A program made the translations under genes and the position numbers. Under the pieces are notes generated by a model that made no database searches, was not told where the DNA came from, and saw nothing but the letters and a program-made list of their open reading frames with translations. Shown here piece after piece: positions 35,245-46,257 of a stretch of DNA of 64,000 nucleotides; positions within the stretch are counted from its first letter, which is position 1; every line of letters starts with the position of its first letter. Location: assembly GCA_905221605.1 (NCBI GenBank), contig CAJNDS010000347.1, forward strand, positions 532,001-596,000, read 5' to 3'. This DNA is from Symbiodinium natans (Eukaryota; Sar; Dinophyceae; Suessiales; Symbiodiniaceae).

Positions 35245-36808
35245 AGCAGAGAAGCTTGTTTTTTTTTCAAGTGCAAGGCAAGCGGTGTTTGCCCATCAAC
35301 CAAAGCAGCATCAGCGAACTTGTCTTGTAGGTTTGGTAATCTGTTGCCAGAGATGTCTATCTTGAGCGACTGGGTTGATTCGTCTGAAGAGCCTAGTGTT
35401 GTCCATACCGGGGAGACTGCTCGCGGAATGCATCTGTTTCACCAACTGTTGCGACGGGATACTCCAGTAGGGGTGGTGAATCTCAGCCACTGCCGGGGTC
35501 TTATCCGTATCTGCATGTTGTAGCCGCATATACGCTTCGGTCATAGCAACTTCCGCCCAGTGCAAGCTGGGCCGACCCGATCTGTTCCCTCCGCTGATGA
35601 AGCGATACGCTTTCGACTGCATAAAAGTACTGGTCACCTCATATGTATCAGGGTGACGGAGAATGTGGCCAAGAAGCTTTAGCCTGTTAAAAGAGAACTG
35701 CTGCGACGGAGTGGGAAGTACTGTGAAGGCATTTGCACGTTCCGACAAGTATTCATTGGAACAAGGAGCCTCCGACGGTTGTAAAACCCGATGATAATAA
35801 GAAGACTTCACGCGACAAATCCTACGCAAATTTTTAAAGTGAAGAGAGTCAACTCTGCCTTGCTGAGAGGGTGCAAGACAACATGATTCCATGCCATATG
35901 CCAAAATTGACAGAATGATAGACTTGTACACGGTGAGCTTCCATTTTGTCGGGAGGCCAGCATGCGTGAAGAAAGGCTTTAGCAGCTTGGAAGCGTGTAC
36001 TGCCCTGGAATCCTTTTACTGGTGGTACTCCTACTGTTGCAGGTAGCATCAAGAAATATGCCTAAATATTTCACCTCCTCCGCTATCGGAACGTACTCTG
36101 TCGCTGCACGGCGCCCGCCGTTGCAACAACTGCAGTTACAATCGGCACCCGGATCGGGGGCATAAGAAACGCGGTTTTCCGAGTGAAGCTGCAAGTGCTT
36201 GCATTTATCGAGATTGAGCTGCAGACCAAACTGCAAAGCATGATGCTGTAAAGGATGCAGAAGCCGCGTGAGTTGAAGAGATGAACGTGAGAGCAGAACT
36301 GTATCATCGGCATACTCGAGGTCCCAAAGGCGCGAAGGGATATTAAGAACACCTGTAAGTACCCCAAACTGGCGCTCGTAAGAACACTCGACATCGTGGA
36401 ACAAGCACGTGAGCACAACATCAAAAAGATAAGGTGAGAGAGGACACCCCTGGCGCACGCCACGCGACTGCGAGCCCTGCTGCGATATGCAGCCCGAGTC
36501 ACGAACTCGAAACTGCGGCGACTGGTAGATGGACATTACAGCCCGTACAAAGGGGTCAGGGACGCCAAGCCTCACCAAAGACTGCTCAATCGCAGCAAAA
36601 GAAAGAGAATCAAAGGCCTTGGACCAGTCCAGAAAAAGAACATGCAACGGCGAGACTTGCCGTTCGTGAGTTTCAATCAATCGTCGAAGAATATGTATAG
36701 GTTGCGCTGCTGAGCGGCCCCGCCTAAATCCAAACTGAGAATCCCGAATTCGTGGGTCAATGTAGAAAGCCAGACGTTTCTGTAATAAAGAGGCGTAGCA
36801 GAGAAGCT
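35245..36808 (-). mobile_element. 5'-truncated LINE with a 12-bp target-site duplication
   Basis: A non-LTR retrotransposon copy occupies 35257-36796. It is flanked by perfect direct copies of AGCAGAGAAGCT at 35245-35256 and 36797-36808; the bases just outside do not match, so the duplication is exactly 12 bp. On the minus strand the element ends in a run of nine to ten A, seen as T at 35259-35268 on the plus strand. This is the normal result of target-primed reverse transcription. It starts abruptly inside the reverse transcriptase, so it lacks the endonuclease and any upstream frame. Undecayed TSDs suggest a fairly recent insertion. It lies upstream of the CNBD gene exons, in the same orientation. 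Confidence 0.9.
35311..36790 (-). pseudogene. Reverse transcriptase of a LINE, 5'-truncated with one frameshift
   Basis: The minus strand reads the RT core: IRDSQFGFRRGRSA (about 36750), LFLDWSKAFDSL (finger/palm motif A), GVRQGCPLSPYLFD (motif B), LEYADDTVLLSRS (motif C, YADD) and EVKYLGIFLD, then an HxCC-like stretch CNCSCC. Near 36000-36025 the sense shifts by one base and resumes as KLLKPFFTHAGLPTKW, then SIILSILAYGMESC and the thumb, ending at a stop at 35311. An in-frame TAG lies just at the 5' truncation point. The copy therefore cannot make an intact enzyme. The catalytic YADD is intact. Confidence 0.9.
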
Positions 36809-36829
36809 AGTGAAAACAAATGGTGGCAA

Positions 36830-37075
36830 ACGCGAGAGGGGCTGAGCAGAAAACTCTCCTGTTCTGTTCTCTGACAGTCTCCTTTGTATGGCACTCTCCC
36901 CCTGTTATGGTGCCATCTATCCTCTTTTGGTTGGTGCTGGAGCTCTCACACACACCGAAAGGCCCTACACACTCGCACACACTCGTACGGACTTTCATCG
37001 GCCAAGAGGCAGTTCAGGCCGAAGTTGCCGAGCATCTTCAGTGTAACCTCGGCCTTGCGCAGTGTGGCGGCAGAG
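36830..37075. other. No gene resolved
   Basis: Flanking DNA upstream of the LINE. It contains a short CACACACA cluster near 36950. No exon is seen. Confidence 0.4.
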
Positions 37076-37428
37076 ACAAGGAGAGAGAGAGAGGGAGAGA
37101 GAGTCGGGCAGGAGGGAGGGGGAGAGAGGAAGAGGGAGGAGAGGGAGAGGGAGTGGGAGAGTGAGGAGGAGAGGGAAGAGGAAGAGGAGGAGAAGAGGGA
37201 GGAGGAGAGGAGAGGAGGACAGGGAGGAGAAGAGGAGAAGAGGAGAGGAGGTGAGGAGAGGGAGGAGGAGAGGGTGGAGAGGGGGAGAACAGACAAAAGG
37301 AGAGAGAGAGAGAGAGAGAGTTGCGAGTGGGAGAGAGAGAGGAGAGAGTGAAGAGAGAGAGCAGAGAGAGAGCGGAGAGAGAGAGAGAGAGAAGAGAGAG
37401 AAGTGAGAGAGAGAGAGAGGAGAGACAT
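37075..37428 (+). repeat. Purine-rich tract of about 350 bp
   Basis: Almost unbroken GA/GGA/GAGGA on the plus strand. Long frames on either strand (Arg/Glu or Ser/Leu) are artefacts. Such tracts can adopt triplex (H-DNA) forms. Confidence 0.9.
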
Positions 37429-37528
37429 GTGTCATGGACAGATAATCACTCAGAATGGTTTGGAGTGGGGATGCTCATGCGCCTCCCCCATCTTCCGATC
37501 AAGCATGTCTTGAATCTTCTGCAGAGGC

Positions 37529-39000
37529 CTAAGGCACCCATGCAGCTTCATACAACGAGTGCCAGCCAAAGTCCTCACAACGGACGAGGGCAGAACGGTA
37601 ACGCCAGCACCTGCAACACAGGTTTGTAACGTGCAGGCAGCCTCTCTTCATGACAGGGCCCTGAGCCGCAGACTGTGGCTCCACCGCCCGGCAGGGCAGC
37701 ACCCGCCTGAACATGCCACGTGCGAAGCAGAGACCCTTTGCGACATGCTGAAATTGCTGAAACCATCTTGCTGAGAGCCTACGTACAGAGAGGCAGCTCC
37801 AAGCATCAGCAGTTCTGGTGAGAGCCTTGGCAGGTTGTTCACCGGCAGCAGCTCCACTGACGGTCTGGCAGCGCAACGCAAAATGATGCGAAATGATGCG
37901 AAATGATGCGACATGATGCAATGTGATTCGAATATGATGCTGTGCTAAAGGCTGCGTAGAGTACTGGCAGAGATCGGTGCAGAGCTCTTCAACCCGTGCC
38001 GGCGTTTCCAAGCTAAGCCAGCCCTGTACAATCGGAGGATCCGAGCTCATCCTGCAGGAGTACGGGCCTTAGTCGCAACAAAGAGAGGGCTTGAAGGTCT
38101 GGGACATTGGAGAGCTTTAATATGCTTTCACTTGGCAACCCTGGGCACGAAGCATGTGTTGAAGAAGGCCATGGTCACATCATCTGGGCCACTGTACTCC
38201 TGCAGGCTGCACAGCTCGGCACACCCGTGCCCTCCGGTCCTCCGGTTATCTCCGGTTATCTCCGGTTGTCTCCGGTTATCTCCGGTTCCTCCGGTTGCTG
38301 TGGTGGACCACGGAAGTCCAGGTAGATAGCAGGCGGCAAGCCACCGTATCCTGAGCCCAGCTGGGAGATGTCTTCCCTCGCAACTGCCTGTTGGCTGGGA
38401 TTCGGGCCGTGCACATCATAGCCTTGCTGTCGGGCTGCCCTGAGGCAGCAGGCTTGTCAGAGATGTCTTGGAGATAGCAGATGCCCAGAAGGAGTGGCCC
38501 TCCTGAGGCCCTGTCTTTGGCCGTAAAGCTACACCGCTCGCTCCAAGCCGCTGCTTGAAGACCTTGGCCTGCCAAGGAAGCCTCCCTGCTACAATGCTGC
38601 TACAACTTCTACATTCCTTAGCTGAGTGGGAAAGAGCGCGCTCCTCGGCGAGCAGTCGCAGGAAGCCGGTGCCGTTGACAAAGAGGCCCCGGCCTCAGCA
38701 GAGTGTCAGACGCAAGCACACACACACACAGAGCTTGTCTTCCCTGTCAGAGTTCCGTGTGATCACGCATGTGTCACTGCAGATGCTGGTTGTCATCAGA
38801 AGGAGCCATGATGACCAAGTACATGTCAGTCCAAGATGGCTACCATGACAAGTCTTCATGCTGGGCTTTGGCAGGTTCAAGCGCATGTCAGGGCAAGCCG
38901 ACTGTCATTACAACAACGTCCATACTGCCGCCGCAAAATCCGTTGCATCCTTATAGCGTACACATAGCCGCAAAGAAGACTACAACATACCACAGCGAGG
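37529..39000 (-). CDS. Candidate exons, unrecognised
   Basis: Minus-strand segments that look coding: GWLSLETPARVEELCTDLC (about 38030-37970), NLPRLSPELLMLGAASLY (about 37840-37785) and GGPLLLGICYLQDIS (about 38500-38455). I cannot join them or name a family. Simple repeats interrupt the stretch: AAATGATGCGA at about 37878-37920 and CTCCGGTTATCT at about 38236-38296. Confidence 0.22.
38236..38296 (+). repeat. 12-bp tandem repeat CTCCGGTTATCT
   Basis: About five copies with single-base changes. Confidence 0.9.
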
Positions 39001-39340
39001 ATCCAGTCCTTTGTCAGTCCAAGCTACCGCAGACGCACAATGGGATTATGGGGGCATCTCCCAGTGCACTACCAAAGAAAGTTGGGGGTTCTTCGCTGGC
39101 AGCGATGTGATGATCCAACACGAAGGATAAATTCAAAGTTTCTGTGACGGTAACCACAGGATGCCGTTCTATCAACGGCACACACATACACACATATTCG
39201 CATTCACCAACACAACACAAAGGCACAAACAGGCGCGAGCTCTCGCCTGTGACATCTCCTGAGTCCTGCGGCCCTGTATGGACGTCTGCTTCTCGTCCCC
39301 CACCTGATTGGAGCTGTGCTACCAGCAGTTGATGCTGAGC

Positions 39341-39402
39341 AAGCGGAGCAAGCGGAGCAAGCGGAGCAAGCGGGGCAAGCGGGGCAAGCGGGGCAAGCGG
39401 AG
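39341..39402 (+). repeat. 9-bp minisatellite, seven units of AAGCGGRGC
   Basis: The first units read AAGCGGAGC and later ones AAGCGGGGC. On the minus strand this codes APL repeats inside an open frame that also holds KLTDCGPLYLVETGAV, so it may be translated. The rotated unit GGGGCAAGC is the same word as in the minisatellite at 57 kb. Confidence 0.9.
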
Positions 39403-40299
39403 CAGAGCTTGGACCAACCGCCTGGAAGCGCACCGCGCCCGTCTCCACCAGGTACAAGGGCCCACAGTCCGTCAGCTTCAAAACCTCTCGGGGCTTCTCG
39501 CAAGAGCCAAAGCAGCTCTGCCTGCACTCTCTGCACTCTCCGCGCCTCGCCCGGTGCCAAGCGCTTGCGCTTGGACTCTCGCAGGAGGACCTCCAGTCAG
39601 ATGAATGAGAGCCGCAAGGAGGTGCACAAGTTCTGCATTCTCAAAGAGTTAAAGAGAAGAGGCGCCTCGAGTAGCTCGGGAGCGCAGCCCTCGAAGATCG
39701 GGTTCTGCTCCATGGCTTTGAGCCTCAGCACAGCATTAAACAAACAAAGAAAAAGCAAAACAAGTCAAAACACGAACAGAACGACAGCGTCGCACAGCAT
39801 CGCTCACAGCGCGTGGGTATCCGGGCAATGTCGAGGTTCGGTCCGGGTCAGGCTGCGGCACCGGTGGCCGACCCTGGCACAAAGTCAGCACAGTCGCGCG
39901 ACCATCTGCCTCTGAGCACTGCAATAAGTGAACGAACGGATGTTGTGAGTTCCTGGCCGGTTCATCCGAAGGATCCTCTCATCATGGCGGATGCAAGCTG
40001 TGCATTGTGCGCATTGCGAAGGTTTTTGACAAGCTTTGACTTAGGATGCGCAATCAGCTCCGCCACCTGATCATCGGCTTCAAGAGCCTCCTTGGCAGCC
40101 TCCGACTCGCTGCATGACAACCGGACTTCCAGCGGAGCAACACGGAAGAATTCGTTGGCTCCACCGGCGCCTTCTGTGCGGACACCGGGGTCGGCAGGAA
40201 CCGCTTGATGGCTGCGATGCGCTGCTTGGCCTCCGCTCGGTTCCATCCCCGGAGAAAACACACCATCTCAGGGTAGTTGCGTCTTCAGCAGAACGGAAA

Positions 40300-41812
40300 A
40301 GCAAAAACAAAAAGAGAAAACAAACAAACAACAAACGGAACTTGAACTCTCTTGGGCTCCTGCAAACTGGGTTGCTTGCATGGCATCTCTGGAGCCCGGC
40401 GTCTTCGGAGTCTTTGGGGTCTTGGGCGTCTTCGGCTTGTTGGCCTTCTCCTCCTCTCAGCAAGACGAGATTTTTGAGTGAACTTTAGTCCACGCACACA
40501 CAGGTGGGGGGCGTCCTCATTCCTCTTCGACTGGAGGTCGAGATGGCTTGAGCTCTTGAAAACCCGGCTCTTGGACCTCGAGCGTGCCACGCAAGTGCCA
40601 CGAAAGCGGGCCGTATGCTGCCACCACAAAGAGCTCCAAGCACAGGGCTTGGGGTGAAGCACGTCGACTGAAGCACTTGGAGGGGCCACCTCTCAATTCA
40701 GTCCGAGGCCGCGGCACTTGAAGCCGGGACCCCTGTTTGGGATCCTGGGATCCCTGAGATCCCTGGGAGCTGCGTCACAATGTGGCACATACGTCACGTA
40801 CTTCACATACTCTAAGAAAGAGGTGTTGAGAACCCTCGGGGTCCTCCATAGCCCGGAAGGCCTCACAGGCCTTAGTGGCGCTGATCTCGCATCTGCATCT
40901 TGACTCGTTCCCGGCTTCTGGCCTCTGTTGCTTCCCCAAGTCGGACCTTGAAGGTACCACTCATGACTCATTATGCCGTCTCACTCTGAACACGAGTCCG
41001 GCAGATACAACAAGTGAAGCCAGCGAGGTGAACAAACACCCTGGCGACTCAGGTCGCAGCTAACCCGCCAGTCACACATGCAGGGGGTCGGGCGGCTTTG
41101 CCCGAGAGGCCTGTGCATTATCCGCAACATCTCCAGAAACGAGAAAACTCGAGAGCCGTCTGTGTTTGAAAGATGCTCTGAGTCCATGGCCAGGGCATTG
41201 GAAGCAGTGCTCTGTGACTCTGTTGTGCTGAGCGTTGTGCTGAGGGTTTTGCTGAGGGTTGTGCTGAGGGTTGTGCTGAGGGTTGTGTCGCCTATGTCTC
41301 GCCTACGTCGCATGTGGTGTGAACTTTTCAACGACCTTTTTGAGGCTTCTTCGACTCCGGGCACCTGAGCTTACGTTTGAGTTGGCAGAACTTCTGCATC
41401 TTTCGGGACAACAGTATATGCTGGAGTTTGAAATGAGCGGCAGCCGCGCTGAAGCTCTGAATGCAACATCAACAACTGCATCGTGCAGACGGGTACTACA
41501 GAAGATTGTCTTTCATGCTGACCCCCGCAGCATTCTGAGCGGCCGCCTTCTTTGCTGGTAGCGAAGGGCACGCCACAAAGTCAGCACGGTATCACAGATC
41601 CAGCCCATTGCCAAGACCATCAAAGACCATCAGCCATCAACGTCGTCAGGGTTCTGGCGCCGGAACTCCGCTTCGTGGACAGCAACGAGGAGAGCCTGGA
41701 AAAAGTTCGGAGGGATCTCCACCAGGCCCCTCTCCGAAGCGTCCGTCTTGGTTGATTGTGTCAGTGTGACGCTCAGCTGCTGGCCGTCCCAGCTGGCCCT
41801 TACCGGCTTCAC
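40300..41812 (-). CDS. Candidate multi-exon gene with an EF-hand-like exon and a KTP linker
   Basis: Minus-strand exons that look real: about 41812-41640 (SERGLVEIPPNFFQALL, then VHEAEFRRQN); about 41194-41111 (MDSEHLSNTDGSRVFSFLE, then MLRIMH, GC donor at 41110); about 40455-40350 (EEKANKPKTPKTPKTP to TPGSRDAMQATQ). The second holds a 12-residue loop N-T-D-G-S-R-V-F-S-F-L-E with acidic positions 3 and 12 and an aromatic at 8, as in EF-hand calcium loops. The KTP repeats look like a flexible linker. A further frame at about 40250-40010 (RIAAIKRFLPTPVSAQK) may follow. The joins are not resolved, and the function beyond a possible calcium link is unknown. Confidence 0.38.
41222..41293 (+). repeat. 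12-bp tandem repeat GTGCTGAGGGTT
   Basis: Six units with small changes. On the minus strand it reads as a TTLS-type repeat, in the same open frame as the EF-hand-like exon but probably intronic. Confidence 0.85.
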
Positions 41813-42005
41813 CGAGTCATGTCGAAAAACACTTAACTGAACCTACTGTCCCCGATGGCTAAACTCAAAGTCAAGAAAAAACCCATATCTAGAACCCTTG
41901 CGCAAAGGTCGGTGATGCCCACGACATCTAGAAAGTTCGAACCTGTTTTTGGTCATGCAAACTGTCGGAAAACAAACAGCGCAAGGCCTGAAGATGTTTC
42001 ATGTG

Positions 42006-42674
42006 CTACCACTCTATGCCGTATCCGTCCAGACCCATCCACTTTCTAAAGGCCTTCAGGCCTTTTGAATTTTGCGAGTGCCCAGTGCGCCTCACCAGGT
42101 CCACCAGGTCAAATCCGCCCCTGGGCGTCTGGGCCATCTTGTGGTCGCGAAAATATTTCAGAAATCCCTGTGTGCTGTTCGGCTCGCCCACGAAAAAGTA
42201 GCGTGTCACAGAGGAGCGCCGCCCAGCCTTCTTCTTGAAGTAGGCGCCGGTTCTCAAGATGTTGGAGGCCAGATCAAAGCTCATGGCGTCCTCATTAGCG
42301 GTGTCAGGAAGGTTTTTGCCGCTGGGCTTCCAGGCATTTACAAACTTGCGCTGGCGGTCCGCGGACCGACTGGAGGCAAGAGCGGACGGGGCCACGGGCG
42401 GGGCCATCCAGGGCAGGGACGTCTGTGTAGCACGGCCCGCTGAGGAGAGGGGTACCTCGGCAAGCTCGCCCTTCTCACCCCTCCTTCTTTCCATCGCGTC
42501 CGGGATGTTTGGGACGTTCTTGTCCGTGCCTTTGGCCCCTTCGAAGGACTCCAAAGGCAGCGAAGGCAGCATGGAGCGGTCGGAAACGGGGTCGAGGGGT
42601 TCTTCCATGTGGAGGCCCAGCTCCGCCAGCTCTGGCTCCTCTCTGGCTCTCGTGCGTTTTTTGCGCCCCCTCAT
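42006..42674 (-). CDS. 222-codon open frame, possible large terminal exon
   Basis: From an ATG at 42674 (MRGRKKRTRAREEPELAEL) to a TAG at 42008-42006. The frame is open further upstream, to 42875. The N-terminal part is basic then acidic and probably disordered; the C-terminal third (KKKAGRRSSVTRYFFVGE, GFLKYFRDHKMAQTPRG, AFRKWMGLDGYGIEW) looks folded. It follows the coiled-coil gene in the same direction and might be its last exon or a separate gene. An exon of this length is unusual in this window. No family is recognised. Confidence 0.4.
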   Translation of the reverse strand: MRGRKKRTRAREEPELAELGLHMEEPLDPVSDRSMLPSLPLESFEGAKGTDKNVPNIPDAMERRRGEKGELAEVPLSSAGRATQTSLPWMAPPVAPSALASSRSADRQRKFVNAWKPSGKNLPDTANEDAMSFDLASNILRTGAYFKKKAGRRSSVTRYFFVGEPNSTQGFLKYFRDHKMAQTPRGGFDLVDLVRRTGHSQNSKGLKAFRKWMGLDGYGIEW

Positions 42675-42699
42675 TTTCTGACCCTTTCTAACAAAGAAC

Positions 42700-45600
42700 A
42701 ACCAAACTCTACGGCCTTCCGAATCAGAGAGCTCAGCGCCCTGTGCTGTGCAGCGGCATCTGCCGTAGCTTCGCGAGCCACAGCCCGTGCGGCCTCCAGG
42801 AGGTCTACCTGGAGCAAGCCCACAGAAACGTTCTAAAACAGACTTCCCCAAGCTCCAACAGGACGCCCGTAGCACATTCCAGCTTTTACGCTGGCCTCGT
42901 GGTACTCTGCGCGCGCAGCCGCCTCCCGAAGAGCTTGGGCCTCGGCCAGGGCCGCTTTGCGGGAGGTGATCGCTGTGGGCGGTGCCTCCTGGGCAAAGGA
43001 GGGATGAAGGAGCGAGTCATTGTGAATCTGGCCTAGCAGACATCATGACAGGCTTCGGTCTTCATACGAGCACAGGGAAAAGCCACATTTGGGAGTCATT
43101 GTGAATCGGAGAGCTTGCAAAGGGGCACAACTCAATACAACGGCTGTCAACGCTGATACGGTCCTTCGCGTCATCAAGTCGCAGCTTGACCTGGCAATGC
43201 CCAGCTGCGAAAAAATGCGAAAATAGTTTCAAAAGAACGGCAGAAATGCAGAAAGGTGGTGCTTTGGAGACTCTGTTGCTTTGACTTCGGCGTCGGTGCC
43301 CCGGTTTGCCACGGGTTTGCGCCTCCATGCCGCGGCTTGCCTCCAACTCTGCTTCCAATGTCGCGGCTCTCCTGCTGAAGGCTAAGAGCTCCTCTTGGCC
43401 TCACAGTTCCAGACGCCTCATGCACCCCTCAAACGCCTCTCAAACGCCTCTCGTCTCTCAAACGCCTCACAATGCTTCGTATGGCACGCTCTTCGAAGAG
43501 CTGAGATGAGCTGAGTCTCATCGCTCTTCCATCTGCTCCTTCAAGTCGTTGCCAAGGCTCCCCGAGTCGACCACGCGCTCCTGCCTAAGCGGGCAGACCG
43601 TGGCATGTGCCACAGAACTTTTGACTCGCGGTCGTTTCACTTCTCGAGGTACACTTTGACAAGGTGCAGTGCCCGGCGCAGCGCCTGGACCTCGGCCTCC
43701 AAAGAGTCGGCCCTGGCGGCGCCAATCCTTGGGGAGAAAAAGGCCGAGAGAAAACAAAAAAGAAAACAAAAAAAAGAAAGGAGCGGATGGAGCGGATGGA
43801 GCGGGAAATACGCCGAAGCGACCCGGAAGCCTTGGAAGCCTTTTGGCCAAGTTGGACACGGACCGAAGCCCAATCGGTGCCTTTCGTCCAAGCTTCTGGA
43901 GAGCTCGGTCCGCAGCTCGCGCAGCAGTCTCCATGTGTTTCAAGCGCTGGGCACATTCCCGGGAGCATCGAAAGAAGGACTCCGAAAGCTCATGGAGCTC
44001 GGCGTACTCGCGCTCGCGTTGATGTAGCTTCGCCACCAAGGTCTGGTATCTGCTGAGCTTCATCTGCTTCCAGGCACGAAAGACTGTCGAAAGCGAGCTC
44101 CCCATCAGTTCCTTCAGGGTGCTTTGTGCGGCACGTTGCAGCTTGCGGGCCTGGCTTGCGCGGTCAGCCTCGGGGCTTTGAAAAAACAAAGCGACAAAAG
44201 CCGAGGTACTCGGAGACTAGGAAAGACTTGGAGAGACTTGGAGAGGCCAGGAGAGGCCAGGAGAGGCCAGGAGAGACTAGGGAGAGACCAGGGAGAGACT
44301 AGCCGAACTTGCGAGAAAGCCGCCGAAAAACGAAAACTCAACAGCAGCGAAGCAATGGTATTCCCAATCGTCTTATCGTCTTCCAATCAAAACTGCAACG
44401 CAATCAAAGCCATCAAAGCGCGGAGTAGCATCAGCAATCATCAGCATTCAGCATCAATAACATGCAAAACCAAGTCAATCAACACAAGCCAAAAAAAGCA
44501 CAAGAAGCACTGCAAGCCAAGCCGGAAGGTTTACAAGCCCAAAGCCGTGCACCCCACAGCCGCACAGATGTCACCAAAGCTGCCTCTTCCAACGTGCATC
44601 ATGAAAGCAAGGCAACCCCAAGGCTGTGTATCCGTGTACCCCCAAGCACCACACCCCAAAACACAGCAAGCCCCCGAAGCAGCACGAAGCCCAAGATGAT
44701 GCACCACTCCTTCTGCCGATGGCAAGAGCCTACTGGTGGAATTCTGTCCCAAGTCAACTTCTCTCGCCGCCACCCCCCCCCCCCCCCGCCCCGCACCCCG
44801 CAACCCCAATCATGGCGCATCGGTACACCGGCTGTGTTCTGCTGTGATTCAAAGGCAGGCAGCCCAGGCTTGCAGATGGGGCCGGAGGAAACTCACCGTG
44901 AGCTTCCCCATGGCTTCCGCCACCTGGAGGGCCGAGAAGGCCAGGGCTCGGCGGGCCTGCGCGCGGCTCTCGGCCATGAGGCGGCCTCGAAGCGACGACG
45001 ACCTCCAGGCGAAAAGCATCCGGCGCAGGAGCCACGGCGAGAGCGGCGCAAGCCTGGAGGAGGCGCAAATGGCGCAATCACAAACGAACCACAACAACCC
45101 CAAAGGCCTCCCTTTCTACCCCCCCCCCTTTCCCCCTTTAAGCCCTTAATGGATTTAAATTGTCCCCCCCTCTGGCCCCCTCTGTTCACTCTCATCTCCT
45201 CTTTTCAAGCCAGGTGGCCGCTCGAGGGCCTCGAGGACGCGGCCTCGGAGCCCTTCAGCTTGGCCACGCCTGGACAGCGCGGCGCCCCGCAGCTGAGCCA
45301 GGTCCGCCTCTCCGACAGATCGAAGAATCGAATATATTTTCACACGGAAGCAGATACACGGACACAGGAGGGAACCCCCACCCCGCCAACCTGCGTGGTT
45401 TGCAGCAGCTCTTGGGCCCGGTCGCTCCGGCTTCGCAGCAGCGCCTCCAGCCAGCCCTGGAAAGCCTCTCCCATCAAACGGCGGAAAGCTGGGAACTTGG
45501 TCCTCTTCCTTGTCGAAGTCTTCCAGGCGGAGAAGCAGAACCTCAGACCTTTCGCGGCCTCCTCCTGCATCACTGCCAGCATGGTGAGTTGCCCGGACTT

Positions 45601-46257
45601 CCCGGGCTTCCCCGTCTTGCCCTTGCCCTGCTTGCCCATGACCTGGCCGAACAGGAGCGCCGTGCGCAGGCCGTCAATCTTCAGGTCCTCGTTCTCTGCA
45701 TGAGCCAGGGCCCAAGCCAGGAAGGCCAGCCCAGCCAGGAAGGGGTGCGGCGCGACGTGGATTCGGAGGAGCTGCGCTGCCAAAACAAAAGCAGGCTCCT
45801 GGTCACCGTCGAACAATACCTTGCAGATGCCTCTTTCGCCGCACGACAGGAAAGTTCCAGCTCTCTGGGTTTCCTTGTGTCGGCACCTCATCCCTCGAAA
45901 CAGCTGCACCGGTAAAGGCTTGTCAACGAAGCACTTTAGTGACGAAACCAACCTCCACAGGAATCGAGTGGAGCATCGCGTCCCCAGCCACTTTCGCGAG
46001 CTGGTGTCACGTCGAGATCGCCTGTACTGACGTCCATCCTTGCTGACAGCTTGCCAAGCGGAAAAGAAGCGATCCAGCACCAGGTCAAACACAAATCCAC
46101 CAGGTGGCCTGCCGTCTTGCCTTGCTATCCGTGATATTGGCTGACCCTCCCTGCTCTGCACGTGGGGCGAGGCATCCAGCTGGACTGGCGCTGCATCTGC
46201 GCCTCGCAATTCTGACGTCGATGCCGACTGGGACGGCCGCATCATAGCTTGCAACAA
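42700..46257 (-). CDS. Coiled-coil protein with FxxW repeats (Sfi1-like pattern), multi-exon
   Basis: A long minus-strand frame (46257-about 45345) and several following exons read helical, basic sequence with repeated F-x-x-W words: DRFFSAWQAVSKDGRQY, LAFLAWALAHAENED, RFCFSAWKTSTRKRT, EAFQGWLEALLRSRSD, RMLFAWRSSSLRGR (about 45030) and STVFRAWKQMKLSRYQ (about 44090). Then come heptad-like coils: RECAQRLKHMETAARAAD (about 43950-43890), ADSLEAEVQALRRALHLVK (about 43715-43640), AALAEAQALREAAARAEYH (about 42965-42890, GC donor) and VDLLEAARAVAREATAD (about 42815). Spaced aromatic/Trp helices of this kind bind centrin in Sfi1 proteins of basal bodies; centrin binding here is inference. Exon joins were not fully resolved, and a split into two genes is possible, for example after 43637. 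Confidence 0.5.
43013..43110 (-). repeat. 15-bp direct repeat, 83 bp apart, inside the coiled-coil gene
   Basis: The 15-mer GATTCACAATGACTC (minus strand) occurs at about 43110-43096 and 43027-43013, on either side of what appears to be an intron. It is like the 12-bp repeat at 3147/3021. Confidence 0.7.
44225..44300 (+). repeat. 10-bp repeat GGAGAGGCCA
   Basis: About six copies, the later ones diverged to GGAGAGACTA, in an intron of the coiled-coil gene. Confidence 0.8.

Noticed and set aside
36946-37435. Long Ser/Leu and Arg/Glu frames on both strands
   Set aside because: Translations of a purine-rich simple-sequence tract.
43300-43460. In-frame TGA between two coil-like segments (CMRRLEL and ELLAFSRRAATLE)
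   Set aside because: It may be read-through or a recent stop, but a local CAAACGCCTCT repeat makes the upstream segment unreliable and splicing could avoid the stop. The evidence is too weak to call.
44462-45703. 413-codon plus-strand open frame, the longest in the window
   Set aside because: It is antisense to the coiled-coil gene, is Pro/Ser/Arg-rich without motifs, and mirrors GC-rich coding sequence on the other strand.
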